A stretch of DNA of 46,392 nucleotides from Streptomyces sp. SID3212 (GTDB lineage: Bacteria > Actinomycetota > Actinomycetes > Streptomycetales > Streptomycetaceae), in contig NZ_WWJY01000644.1 in NCBI RefSeq assembly GCF_009865405.1, forward strand, positions 1 through 46,392. Direction: 5' to 3'. Below, in pieces: positions 23,578-31,058 of this stretch; position 1 is the stretch's first letter; the number at the start of each line of letters is the position of its first letter. Below the pieces are notes generated by a model. That model saw only the letters and a list, made by a program, of their open reading frames with translations. It did no database searches and was not told where the DNA came from. A program made the translations under genes and the position numbers.

Positions 23578-24780
23578 ATGCCGGTCGACCCGTCCGCCAG
23601 CGTGAGCGCGACGACCGGGGTGGATCCGGCCGGCGGGAGGGGGTGGTCCGGGGGAGTCGCGGCGGAGTGCCCGGGTGCCTCGCGTGTGGCTCTGCCTGGC
23701 GGGAGTCCCGGCGGGAGCGCTGGTGGGGGTCCCACCGGGAGTCCCACCGGGAGCCCTGGCTGGAGTTCTGACGGGAGTCTCACCGGGAGTCCTCGTGGGG
23801 GTCCCGGCGAGAGCGCTGCGGCCCGTGCCCGGACCGCCGGTGGGGGGCGGCGCGTGCCCCGGGTGCTGCTACGGGGAGCCGTGCCCGACCCGTACCCCTT
23901 CTACCGCACCCTCCGCGAGCGTTCCCCCCTCGCCTACGAGCCCGTCCTCGGGGTCTGGCTCGTCAGCCGGTACGCCGATGTCTCCCTCGCCCTCACCGAC
24001 CCCCGCTTCACCCAGGGGCACCGCCCCGGCGACCCGGACTGCGCCGCCCACCCCGTACTGCCGGAGCGCGGGCTCGGGGAGGTGGTCGAGCGCACCGCGT
24101 ACGTGCTCGCGCGGCGCATCGCCGGGCGGGGGCGGGCCGACCTCGTCGAGGAGTTCTGCCGGTGGCTGCCCGCCGGGGCGCTCGCGACCGCCGTCGGCGG
24201 CGCCTGCCGGGACGGCCGGGACCTGTCCCGTCTCGTACGCCGCCGCGCGGAGACCGCCCCGGCGGGACCGTGCGCCTCCCGTACCGCCGTCCGCGAGACG
24301 GCCCTCGCGTCGTTCCTCGCCAACGTGCTGGGGGAGCCGGGCCTCTCCGCGCTCCTGCGCGAACGGCCCGCGCTGATCCCGCAGGCCTGGGCCGAGTCCC
24401 TGCGGCGCGACCCGCCCGTGCAGGTCGTGCTGCGCCGTACCTCCGCCGAGGTCGAGGTGACCGGCGGCACCCTCCCGGCCGGCGCCCAGGTCGCCTGCCT
24501 CATCGGGGCGGCCGGCCGGGACCCCGGCCGGTTCCGCGACCCCGACCGCTTCGACCTGGCACGGACCGACCCCGGCCAACTCACCTTCGGCACCGGCTCC
24601 TGCCCCGCCGTACTGCTCGCGGGCCTGGAGGCCGAACACGGCCTGCGGGCCCTGCTGGCGGCGATGCCCGCCCTGCGCTGGGCGGACGGCTTCCGGCCCG
24701 TCCCGGCCGGACTGATCGTCAGAGCCCCACGGACCCTGCTCGTCAGCCCTGGCGGCCAGATTGTTCGCCCGATCATGTGA
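23578..24780 (+). CDS. Degenerate, shortened cytochrome P450-like protein
   Basis: 400 aa from ATG 23578 (AGGGGG upstream). Residues 1-90 are low-complexity Gly/Ser/Pro; GTG 23854 (GGGGGG upstream) would start at the P450 part and is a serious alternative. The P450 part has PDPYPFYRTLRERSPLAYEP, WLVSRYADVSLALTDPRF, an ExxR (Glu273-Arg276) and FRDPDRFDLART. The I-helix oxygen-binding motif is missing, and the haem loop reads FGTGSCPAVLLAG: Cys342 is present, but two residues, including the usual His/Arg, are absent relative to FGxGxHxCxG. About 300 residues remain of the usual 400. Haem binding or catalysis is doubtful; a structural or vestigial role is possible. Confidence 0.7.
   Translation: MPVDPSASVSATTGVDPAGGRGWSGGVAAECPGASRVALPGGSPGGSAGGGPTGSPTGSPGWSSDGSLTGSPRGGPGESAAARARTAGGGRRVPRVLLRGAVPDPYPFYRTLRERSPLAYEPVLGVWLVSRYADVSLALTDPRFTQGHRPGDPDCAAHPVLPERGLGEVVERTAYVLARRIAGRGRADLVEEFCRWLPAGALATAVGGACRDGRDLSRLVRRRAETAPAGPCASRTAVRETALASFLANVLGEPGLSALLRERPALIPQAWAESLRRDPPVQVVLRRTSAEVEVTGGTLPAGAQVACLIGAAGRDPGRFRDPDRFDLARTDPGQLTFGTGSCPAVLLAGLEAEHGLRALLAAMPALRWADGFRPVPAGLIVRAPRTLLVSPGGQIVRPIM
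23698..23815. repeat. Imperfect 12-15 bp repeats (GGGAGTCCCACC-like)
   Basis: Short units of GGGAGTCCC and GGGGGTCCC types recur about ten times and, if translated, give GGSPGGS/PTGSPTGSP low-complexity sequence before the P450-like part. The T-rich third positions differ from neighbouring genes, so this stretch may be non-coding. Confidence 0.55.
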
Positions 24781-24862
24781 CCGGAGTTCCCGCCAGTCGT
24801 TGACAGAGAGCGGCGTCCATCGCTGGACCCGCCGTCGGCAACCGTCGGGGAGAGAAGGAGAC

Positions 24863-25861
24863 TTGATCAAGTTACTGATCCTGGCCGCCAATCCGCGTGA
24901 CACCCATCCGCTGCGGCTCGGCGAGGAGACCCGCAGGATCGAGGAGAGGATCCGGGAGGGCGACACCGCCGATCAGTTCCTCGTCCGGTCCGCCTGGGCC
25001 GTCACGGTGGACGAACTCCTTTACCAGCTCAACTCCTTCAAGCCGAACGTGGTGCACTTCATCGGCCACGGTACGGCCGGCCGGATCGTCCTGGAGACGT
25101 CGTCGGGAGCGAGCCAGGAAGTGAGCCGGGAAGCGCTGAGCGCGATCTTCTCCCACTTCCGCCAGTGGCTCCAGGTGATCGTACTGAACGCGTGCTACTC
25201 GGCGGCCCAGGCGGAAACCCTGGCGGAGCACGCCGACGCGGTGATCGGAATGACCGAGCCGGTCGGCGACGCCTCGGCGATCGAATTCGCGGCCGGTTTC
25301 TACCGTGCTCTCGCCTTCGGCCGTTCCGTCGAGGACGCCTTCTCCCAGGGGGTGTCGATGGTCACGGTCCACGGTCTGCCCGACGCGCACGTGCCGAAGC
25401 TGATCCACCGCGCGGGCGTCGATCCGGCCGGACTGGTTCTGGCGGGCGTGTCGGACGCGGCCGTCGCCCTTCGGAGGGCGGAGGACCCGCGCGTTCCGGA
25501 AGAACTCCGGAAACGGCTCAAGGACGGCTGCGAATTCCTTCTGCTGCCCGACGAAGCGACGCGCCTTCGGGAACGCCACGCCAAAGAAGAGAACCACATC
25601 TTCTTCGAACTCCGGATGCGCCAGTCGGACGCCGTCTTCGTCGTCGAGGCCAACCGGTTCTCGGCGGTCGGGACGGTGGCGCGGCTCCTGGCCGAACGGC
25701 TGATTCCGGACGACACCCACGCGTACGACTGGACGCTGGTCGCCGGGGACAAGCCACTCATCGACTATCTCAACCTGGCCATGGCAGGTCTGCGATCCGG
25801 GGATCACGTGAAGCTGGTCGGCAATCACCGCATGCCCCAGTGGGCCCCACGCCACCATTGA
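24863..25861 (+). CDS. CHAT-domain cysteine protease with C-terminal ubiquitin-like domain
   Basis: 332 aa from TTG 24863, 8 bases after GGGGAGAG; no ATG or GTG gives the expected start. Residues 1-190 are a CHAT (caspase-like HetF-associated) domain: N-terminal IKLLILAANPRDTHPLRLGE, the catalytic His69 in VHFIGHGT and Cys111 in VLNACYSAAQ, then AVIGMTEPVGDASAIEFAAG. Residues ~245-332 (FFELRMRQSDAVFVVEANRF, VGTVARLLAERL, YDWTLVAGDKPLIDY, AGLRSGDHVKLVG) show the strand-helix-strand pattern of YukD/ubiquitin-like folds. It is 82 bases after the P450-like gene and 16 bases before the radical SAM gene, so probably one operon. The CHAT call is firm; the ubiquitin-like call is an inference from pattern. 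Confidence 0.82.
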   Translation: MIKLLILAANPRDTHPLRLGEETRRIEERIREGDTADQFLVRSAWAVTVDELLYQLNSFKPNVVHFIGHGTAGRIVLETSSGASQEVSREALSAIFSHFRQWLQVIVLNACYSAAQAETLAEHADAVIGMTEPVGDASAIEFAAGFYRALAFGRSVEDAFSQGVSMVTVHGLPDAHVPKLIHRAGVDPAGLVLAGVSDAAVALRRAEDPRVPEELRKRLKDGCEFLLLPDEATRLRERHAKEENHIFFELRMRQSDAVFVVEANRFSAVGTVARLLAERLIPDDTHAYDWTLVAGDKPLIDYLNLAMAGLRSGDHVKLVGNHRMPQWAPRHH

Positions 25862-25877
25862 CGACGAGGGAACCCCT

Positions 25878-27569
25878 GTGACGACGAGCGAACTCCTGCT
25901 GCTGACCCACGACGACCGGCGCCTTCATCTGGTGCCGCTCCACGCGCTCCGGTCCGTCCTCCTGTCCGCCCCCGGGGACCACGATCCCGACCGGACGACG
26001 GTTGAGTGCACCGCGCTGCCGTCCGGCCAGGTCGTCCACGTGAAGCGCGACGAGATCGACCCCCACCTGCTGCCCGACGACGAGGTGTCGGCGGCGCTGA
26101 CCCGGTTCGCGGTGACCGGGCTGCGGCCCGCCTCCGCTCCGGGGCCGGCCGGGGACACCCGGGCCCTCCCGATGTTCGGGAACCTGACCGATCCCACCTG
26201 GCTGTCCCTGTCGCTCGGCGGACAGTGCGACAGCGCCTGCGCGTTCTGCTACACGGAGTGGATCCGGCACGAACCGAGACTCACCCACGAGCAGGCGGTA
26301 CGTGCTCTCGAAGAGGCGGCCGCCATCCCCACCCTGGGAGGTGTCGTCCTCACCGGGGGCGAACCGACCCTCCGCAAGGACCTGCCCGGCCTCGTACGAC
26401 ATGCCTCCGCCAAGGGATTCGGGTCCATCGGGCTCCAGACGAACGGGCATCGGATCTCCGACCCTGAATACCTGGACGACCTGGTCGAGTCCGGGGTGAC
26501 GCACGTCCTGCTGTCCCTGCACGGCGCGCGCCGTGAGACGCACGACGGCATCGCGGGCCGCGCGAACAGCTTCGACCTCGCGCTGCGCGCCCTGACCGCG
26601 CTGGCCGCGCGTGCCTCCGACGAACGGGTCGTCACCGAGGTCAACTTCGTGGTCTGCGCGCAGAACGCGGAGGAGGCCGGGGACTTCCCCGACCTGGTCC
26701 GCCGCGTCGCACCGCGTGCGTCGGTCCGCTATTCGTTCCCGATCGTGGAAGGGGCCGCGTACGACAACGTGGAGACGACGCTGCCCAGCCTCACCACCTT
26801 CGTGGACCGTGTGTCGGCGGCGGTGGAGACGGCGGCAGGCGCCGTCCCGGTCTCCGTGGCGAACGTACCCCCGTGCATGTCGTCGGCGGTCGGTCTTCCG
26901 CCCACCTATACCGTCTCGTCGCGGCGGACGATGCTGGGTGTGTCCCCGTTCGCGAGTTCCGCGACCTTACGCGGCGAAGTCGGCGCCAAACTCCAGGCGT
27001 GCGGGGGCTGTCCTTTCACCGACGACTGCGACGGCCTGCAACTCCCCTACCTCCGGCTCTTCCCCCAGGCCCCTCAGCACGTGGCGGCGGCCCGGGGACG
27101 ATGTTCCGTCTTCGGCGGAACGAGGTCACCGGCGCGCGACCGGGGGGCCGAGGACACCGGCACCCGCGTCACCTGCGAGCTGCTCCTGCACCTGGCGGTG
27201 TCGGCCGAGGACCGGCAGCCCGTGGCGACGGTCCTCGGCTACGATGCGGCCGACCCCTTCGCCGTCCACGCCACCTTCCACATCGGGGGCGGGGAGACCG
27301 TCGAGTGGGTGTTCCCGCGCGACCTGCTCGCCGAGGGACTGTCCCGGCCCACCGGCACCGGTGACGTCCGTGTTTACCCGTCCCGCAGTCACGGCCGGGA
27401 CGTCGTGTGCGTCGTGTTGGCCTCACCGGAAGGAGAAGCGCTCCTCGAAGCCCCGAAGGGGGCGCTCGGAGCGTTCCTGGACCGGACCGACGCGCTGGTA
27501 CGGCCCGGCACCGAGCACCGCCACTTCGACCTCGACACGGAGCTGTCCCACATCCTCGCGGAGGGATGA
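25878..27569 (+). CDS. Radical SAM enzyme fused to an SsgA-like (SALP) sporulation/cell division domain
   Basis: 563 aa from GTG 25878, which follows GAGGG. Residues 1-100 are an unrecognised N-terminal domain. Residues ~105-330 are radical SAM: CxxxCxxC at Cys117, 121 and 124, GGEPT at 160-164, and LQTNG. Further cysteines at 333, 375, 378, 384 and 409 (pattern CxxCxxxxxCxG) suggest an auxiliary Fe-S cluster as in peptide-modifying rSAM enzymes. After a linker (411-429), residues 430-563 are a full SsgA-like domain: TCELLLHLAVS, YDAADPFAVHATFH, TVEWVFPRDLLAEGL, RPTGTGDVRVYPSRS, LASPEGEALLEAP, FLDRTDALVRPGTE, DTELSHIL. SALPs guide septum placement and sporulation in Streptomyces. The frame is continuous, without a stop or start between the parts. 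Confidence 0.9.
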   Translation: MTTSELLLLTHDDRRLHLVPLHALRSVLLSAPGDHDPDRTTVECTALPSGQVVHVKRDEIDPHLLPDDEVSAALTRFAVTGLRPASAPGPAGDTRALPMFGNLTDPTWLSLSLGGQCDSACAFCYTEWIRHEPRLTHEQAVRALEEAAAIPTLGGVVLTGGEPTLRKDLPGLVRHASAKGFGSIGLQTNGHRISDPEYLDDLVESGVTHVLLSLHGARRETHDGIAGRANSFDLALRALTALAARASDERVVTEVNFVVCAQNAEEAGDFPDLVRRVAPRASVRYSFPIVEGAAYDNVETTLPSLTTFVDRVSAAVETAAGAVPVSVANVPPCMSSAVGLPPTYTVSSRRTMLGVSPFASSATLRGEVGAKLQACGGCPFTDDCDGLQLPYLRLFPQAPQHVAAARGRCSVFGGTRSPARDRGAEDTGTRVTCELLLHLAVSAEDRQPVATVLGYDAADPFAVHATFHIGGGETVEWVFPRDLLAEGLSRPTGTGDVRVYPSRSHGRDVVCVVLASPEGEALLEAPKGALGAFLDRTDALVRPGTEHRHFDLDTELSHILAEG

Positions 27570-27599
27570 CCGGAAGGATGACCGGACGCATGACCGGAC
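27564..27599. repeat. 12-bp tandem repeat x3 at the stop codon of the radical SAM-SALP gene
   Basis: GGATGACCGGAA, GGATGACCGGAC and GCATGACCGGAC follow each other; the gene's TGA is in the first unit. Each unit carries ATGA. Confidence 0.75.
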
Positions 27600-27642
27600 A
27601 GCCACGACGGCCGGGACCGCTCCTCCCGAAGCAACCCCCGTC

Positions 27643-30090
27643 CTACGACCGTACGGTCTTCAGCAGCGCCACCGGACGGTCCGCGAACAGCTCCGACACG
27701 AGGACCGGCACGCCGCCCTCGAACTCGCGGGCCGGGGACGCTAGCGCGTCCGACCAGCGGCCGGGCGGCAGGACCAGTTCCGTGTCGGACCAGCCGCCCG
27801 CCTCCGCCAGCCGCAGGGGCAGCCGGGTCACCGCCGTGACCACCTCGCCCGAGCGGCAGAACGCCAGGCAGTGATCGGCGGCCTGGCCGCTCGCCTCCAG
27901 CGGTACGTAAGTCCCCGACGCGCCGAAGACCTCCGGGCGCTCCCGGCGCAGCCCCAGGGCCGCCGTCGTCACCACCGTCTTCTCGTCGGGCGGCCCGGTC
28001 CTGAACGGCGCCCGGTTGTCCGGGTCCACCAGAGCCACGTACTCCCGTTCCGTGCCCTGGTACAGGTCGGGGACGCCCGGCATCGTCAGGTGCACCAGCG
28101 CCGCGCCCAACGCGCTCGCCCGTACGTACGGGCCGAGCGTCCGGGTGAACGCCGCGACCGTCCGCCGCGCCGGACCGGCCGGCCCCGCCTCCACGAAGTC
28201 CGTCACCGCGCGCTCGTACAGCGGGTCGCCCTCCGTCCAGTTGGTGTGCAGCCCCGCTTCCCGTACGGACTTGAGCAGCGCGGGGACCATCCGCGAGCCG
28301 TCCGGCCAGGACGCCTCCGCCGCCTCCACGTCCCCCGCCGCCGCCGTCTCCGGATCGGTGCCGAAGCCGCGCCCGGCCCCGTCGCCCTCCTCCAGGATCT
28401 CGCCCGCCGGCGTGAACCCCACCGCCGTCTGCCACGCCTGCCAGGCCATCTGCGGGTCCGGCGCCGCCACGCCCGTCACCCGCTCCAGCAGGTCGCCCCA
28501 CCGCTCCGGGCACTCGGACAGGACCGCGATCCCGGCCCGTACGTCCGCGCTGCGCTTGGTGTCGTGCGTGGTCAGTACGGTCCCGGTCGTCGGCCAGTCC
28601 CGCGCCAGCCGGGCGCAGTACGCGTGGAACCGCTCCGGACTCACCGCCGGATCGCCCGGATCGCCGCCCACCTCGTTCGCCGAGATCAGCGGCACATAGC
28701 GGTAGAACGCCGTGTCCTCCACGGACTTGGCGCGCAGCGCCGACGACGTCTGGGCGAAGCGCGCGCAGAACGCCACGTGGTCGGGGCCCGTACCGAGCCG
28801 GCCGAGCGCCAGCTCCCGTACCACGTCCACGGCCGACGACTCGCGCGACACGACGAAGGCCGCCTTCACCTGCCGTACCGCCTCGTCGGAGACCGCCGCC
28901 TCCGCCGCGTCGGGGCTCGGGCCGCCCGCCGTCGTGTACGGGCGGTAGACCGGCACCCGGACGAGCAGCTCGCGGATCGCGGTGCGCAGCGCCCACGGCG
29001 CGTGGTCGCGCAGGGCGGGGTCCGCGGCGCAGATTCGTTCCGCCGCGCGGCTGAGGAACGCGGTCTCGGCGGCCAGTTCATGGATGACCACCTTGTACGC
29101 GGCCCGGCGCACCGTACCGTCCCAGTACCCGCCCCGGTCCCCGGCCGGCGCGGCGACCGTGCGGTACAGGTCCTCCAGCGCCCGCGCGCCCACCGGGTCG
29201 GTGAAGACCCCGTCGATGCGGTGCAGCGCGTCGTAGCCGGTGGTCCCGGCGACGGGCCAGCTCGCGGGGAGCGGCTCCTCGCCGGTGAGGATCTTCTCCA
29301 CGACCGTCCAGCAGTCGCCCCCCGTCGCCTCGTCCAGCCGGCGCAGATACTCCTCCGGGTCGGCGAGCCCGTCCGGGTGGTCGATCCGCAGCCCGTCCAC
29401 GACACCGTCGCGTACCAGCTCCAGGATCTTCGCGTGGGTGGCGTCGAACACCTCCGGGTCCTCGACCCGTACCCCGATCAGCTCGGAGATGGTGAAGAAC
29501 CGCCGGTAGTTGAGTTCCGTACGGGCCAGCCGCCACCACGCGAGCCGGTAGTGCTGACGGTCCAGCAGCTCGGGCAGCGGCAGCCCCTCGGTGCCCGCCG
29601 CCAGCGGGAAGCGCTGCTCGCCGTGGCACAGCTGCCCGTCCTCGACGCGCAGCTCGCCGGCGGCCAGCTCGTCGCCGACCGGGCCCGGCAGGACGGGCAG
29701 CAGCACCTTGCCGGCACCGGCGTCCCAGTCGATGTCGAACCAGCGGGCGTAGGGCGAGTCGCGGCCCTCACGCAACACCTCCCACAGGGCCTTGTTGTGC
29801 CGGGGCGCGGTCGCCATGTGGTTGGGGACGATGTCGAGGACGATCCCGAGGCCGTACTCGTGGGCCCGGCCGGCCAGCCGCCGCAGGCCGTCCTCACCGC
29901 CGAGTTCCGCGCGTACGGTCGAGTGGTCGACGACGTCGTAGCCGTGCGCCGAGCCGGGAACGGCCTCCAGCACCGGCGAGAGGTGCAGGTGCGAGACGCC
30001 GAGCGCGGCGAGGTAGGGCACGGCTTTGGCCGCCGCCGAGAAGGGGAAGTCCGGCTGGAGCTGGAGCCGGTAGGTCGCGGTGGGCGTCAT
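27643..30090 (-). CDS. treY: Malto-oligosyltrehalose synthase
   Basis: 815 aa, usual TreY length. Converts the reducing-end alpha-1,4 linkage of maltodextrins to alpha,alpha-1,1. Seen: start MTPTATYRLQLQPDFPFSAA, GH13 region I DIVPNHMA, the nucleophile Asp in GLRIDHPDGL, the acid/base Glu in TVVEKIL, and HDTKRSADVRA containing the stabilising Asp. Convergent with the radical SAM-SALP gene (73 bases). Acts with TreZ (17.1-18.9 kb) and GlgX (31.1-33.2 kb). Confidence 0.96.
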   Translation of the reverse strand: MTPTATYRLQLQPDFPFSAAAKAVPYLAALGVSHLHLSPVLEAVPGSAHGYDVVDHSTVRAELGGEDGLRRLAGRAHEYGLGIVLDIVPNHMATAPRHNKALWEVLREGRDSPYARWFDIDWDAGAGKVLLPVLPGPVGDELAAGELRVEDGQLCHGEQRFPLAAGTEGLPLPELLDRQHYRLAWWRLARTELNYRRFFTISELIGVRVEDPEVFDATHAKILELVRDGVVDGLRIDHPDGLADPEEYLRRLDEATGGDCWTVVEKILTGEEPLPASWPVAGTTGYDALHRIDGVFTDPVGARALEDLYRTVAAPAGDRGGYWDGTVRRAAYKVVIHELAAETAFLSRAAERICAADPALRDHAPWALRTAIRELLVRVPVYRPYTTAGGPSPDAAEAAVSDEAVRQVKAAFVVSRESSAVDVVRELALGRLGTGPDHVAFCARFAQTSSALRAKSVEDTAFYRYVPLISANEVGGDPGDPAVSPERFHAYCARLARDWPTTGTVLTTHDTKRSADVRAGIAVLSECPERWGDLLERVTGVAAPDPQMAWQAWQTAVGFTPAGEILEEGDGAGRGFGTDPETAAAGDVEAAEASWPDGSRMVPALLKSVREAGLHTNWTEGDPLYERAVTDFVEAGPAGPARRTVAAFTRTLGPYVRASALGAALVHLTMPGVPDLYQGTEREYVALVDPDNRAPFRTGPPDEKTVVTTAALGLRRERPEVFGASGTYVPLEASGQAADHCLAFCRSGEVVTAVTRLPLRLAEAGGWSDTELVLPPGRWSDALASPAREFEGGVPVLVSELFADRPVALLKTVRS

Positions 30091-30204
30091 ACGATCGTAC
30101 GTACCCCGGTTCTGGGCTTCTGTGTCATCACCGTCACCGGCTCATGCGTACGGCCGGACGACGGGCCCGGTGGGGTCTCCGCGATCACCCGGCCGCCGTA
30201 GAGC

Positions 30205-30981
30205 CTACGGCTTGTGGGCGTACGGCGTGGTGATGCTCAGCTGTACGAATCCCAACCGGTGGAGGATCGGGCGGCTGTCGTCGGATGCGTCGACCTGGAG
30301 GTAGGGGTAGCCGCGCGCGGCGGCGATCCGGGCCCGGTGGGCCACCAGCGCCCGGTAGACGCCCTTCCCGCGCCACTCCTTCGCCGTACCGCCGCCCCAC
30401 AGCCCGGCGAACTCCTTGCCGGGCGGCAGCTCCATGCGTGCCGCGCTCACCGGTACGTCCCCCGCCATGGCGACCACCGCGACCACCTCGTCGGGGGTCT
30501 CGGTGAGCTGGGCGAGGAGCCGCTGCCTGAGCCATCCGCCGTCCGAGCCGAACGCCTGCTCGTGGACCGTCGCCATCAGCTCCACCCCGGCCGCGTCCGT
30601 CACGGGGACGAGTCGTACGCCTTCGGGCAGCTCGACCGGGGCCGTCAGGGCCGCCGTCTCCGCGACCATCAGGGCCTCGGCGGGCTCGGGGACAAAACCG
30701 GCCGCCAGGAGAAGGCCGGGGAGGGTGGCCGGGCGGTCGTGGCTGTAGTGCTTCCACTCGAACTCGCGCCCCAGCGCGCCGAAGTGCGCCACCTGCGCGG
30801 CGACGGCCGCCGGGGCCGACTCCTCGTCCAGGTCCGACCAGAGGACCCCGTTCCAGTCGTGCGGGCCGCCGCTCTGCCGTACCACCCCGCCGGTGTGCTC
30901 GACGACGGCGCCGGAGTTGTCGGGTGCCGCGTCCCGGCGCATACGCCGGTCGAACAGGGTGAGTACCTCGTCGTGATTCAT
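30205..30981 (-). CDS. GNAT family N-acetyltransferase
   Basis: 258 aa. The C-terminal GNAT core is seen in VAAVVAMAGDVPVSAARMEL, FAGLWGGGTAKEWRGKGVYRALVAHRARIAAARGYPYLQVDA (acetyl-CoA loop with R-G-K-G-V-Y) and LHRLGFVQLSIT. The N-terminal ~110 residues form a second, degenerate GNAT-like half. It lies between treY and glgX on the same strand. Substrate unknown; a role in trehalose metabolism is not indicated. Confidence 0.88.
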   Translation of the reverse strand: MNHDEVLTLFDRRMRRDAAPDNSGAVVEHTGGVVRQSGGPHDWNGVLWSDLDEESAPAAVAAQVAHFGALGREFEWKHYSHDRPATLPGLLLAAGFVPEPAEALMVAETAALTAPVELPEGVRLVPVTDAAGVELMATVHEQAFGSDGGWLRQRLLAQLTETPDEVVAVVAMAGDVPVSAARMELPPGKEFAGLWGGGTAKEWRGKGVYRALVAHRARIAAARGYPYLQVDASDDSRPILHRLGFVQLSITTPYAHKP

Positions 30982-31058
30982 CCGGCCACGAGAACACCGC
31001 GGGGCGGCGGGGGCAACCGCATTACGCCCCCACCGCCCCGCTCACCGCCCGGCCACCG

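Noticed and set aside
25878..27569. Possibility that the radical SAM-SALP fusion is two genes joined by a frameshift or lost stop
   Set aside because: The frame, codon use and linker are continuous and both parts are complete; no frame change is needed. Only comparison with relatives can settle it.
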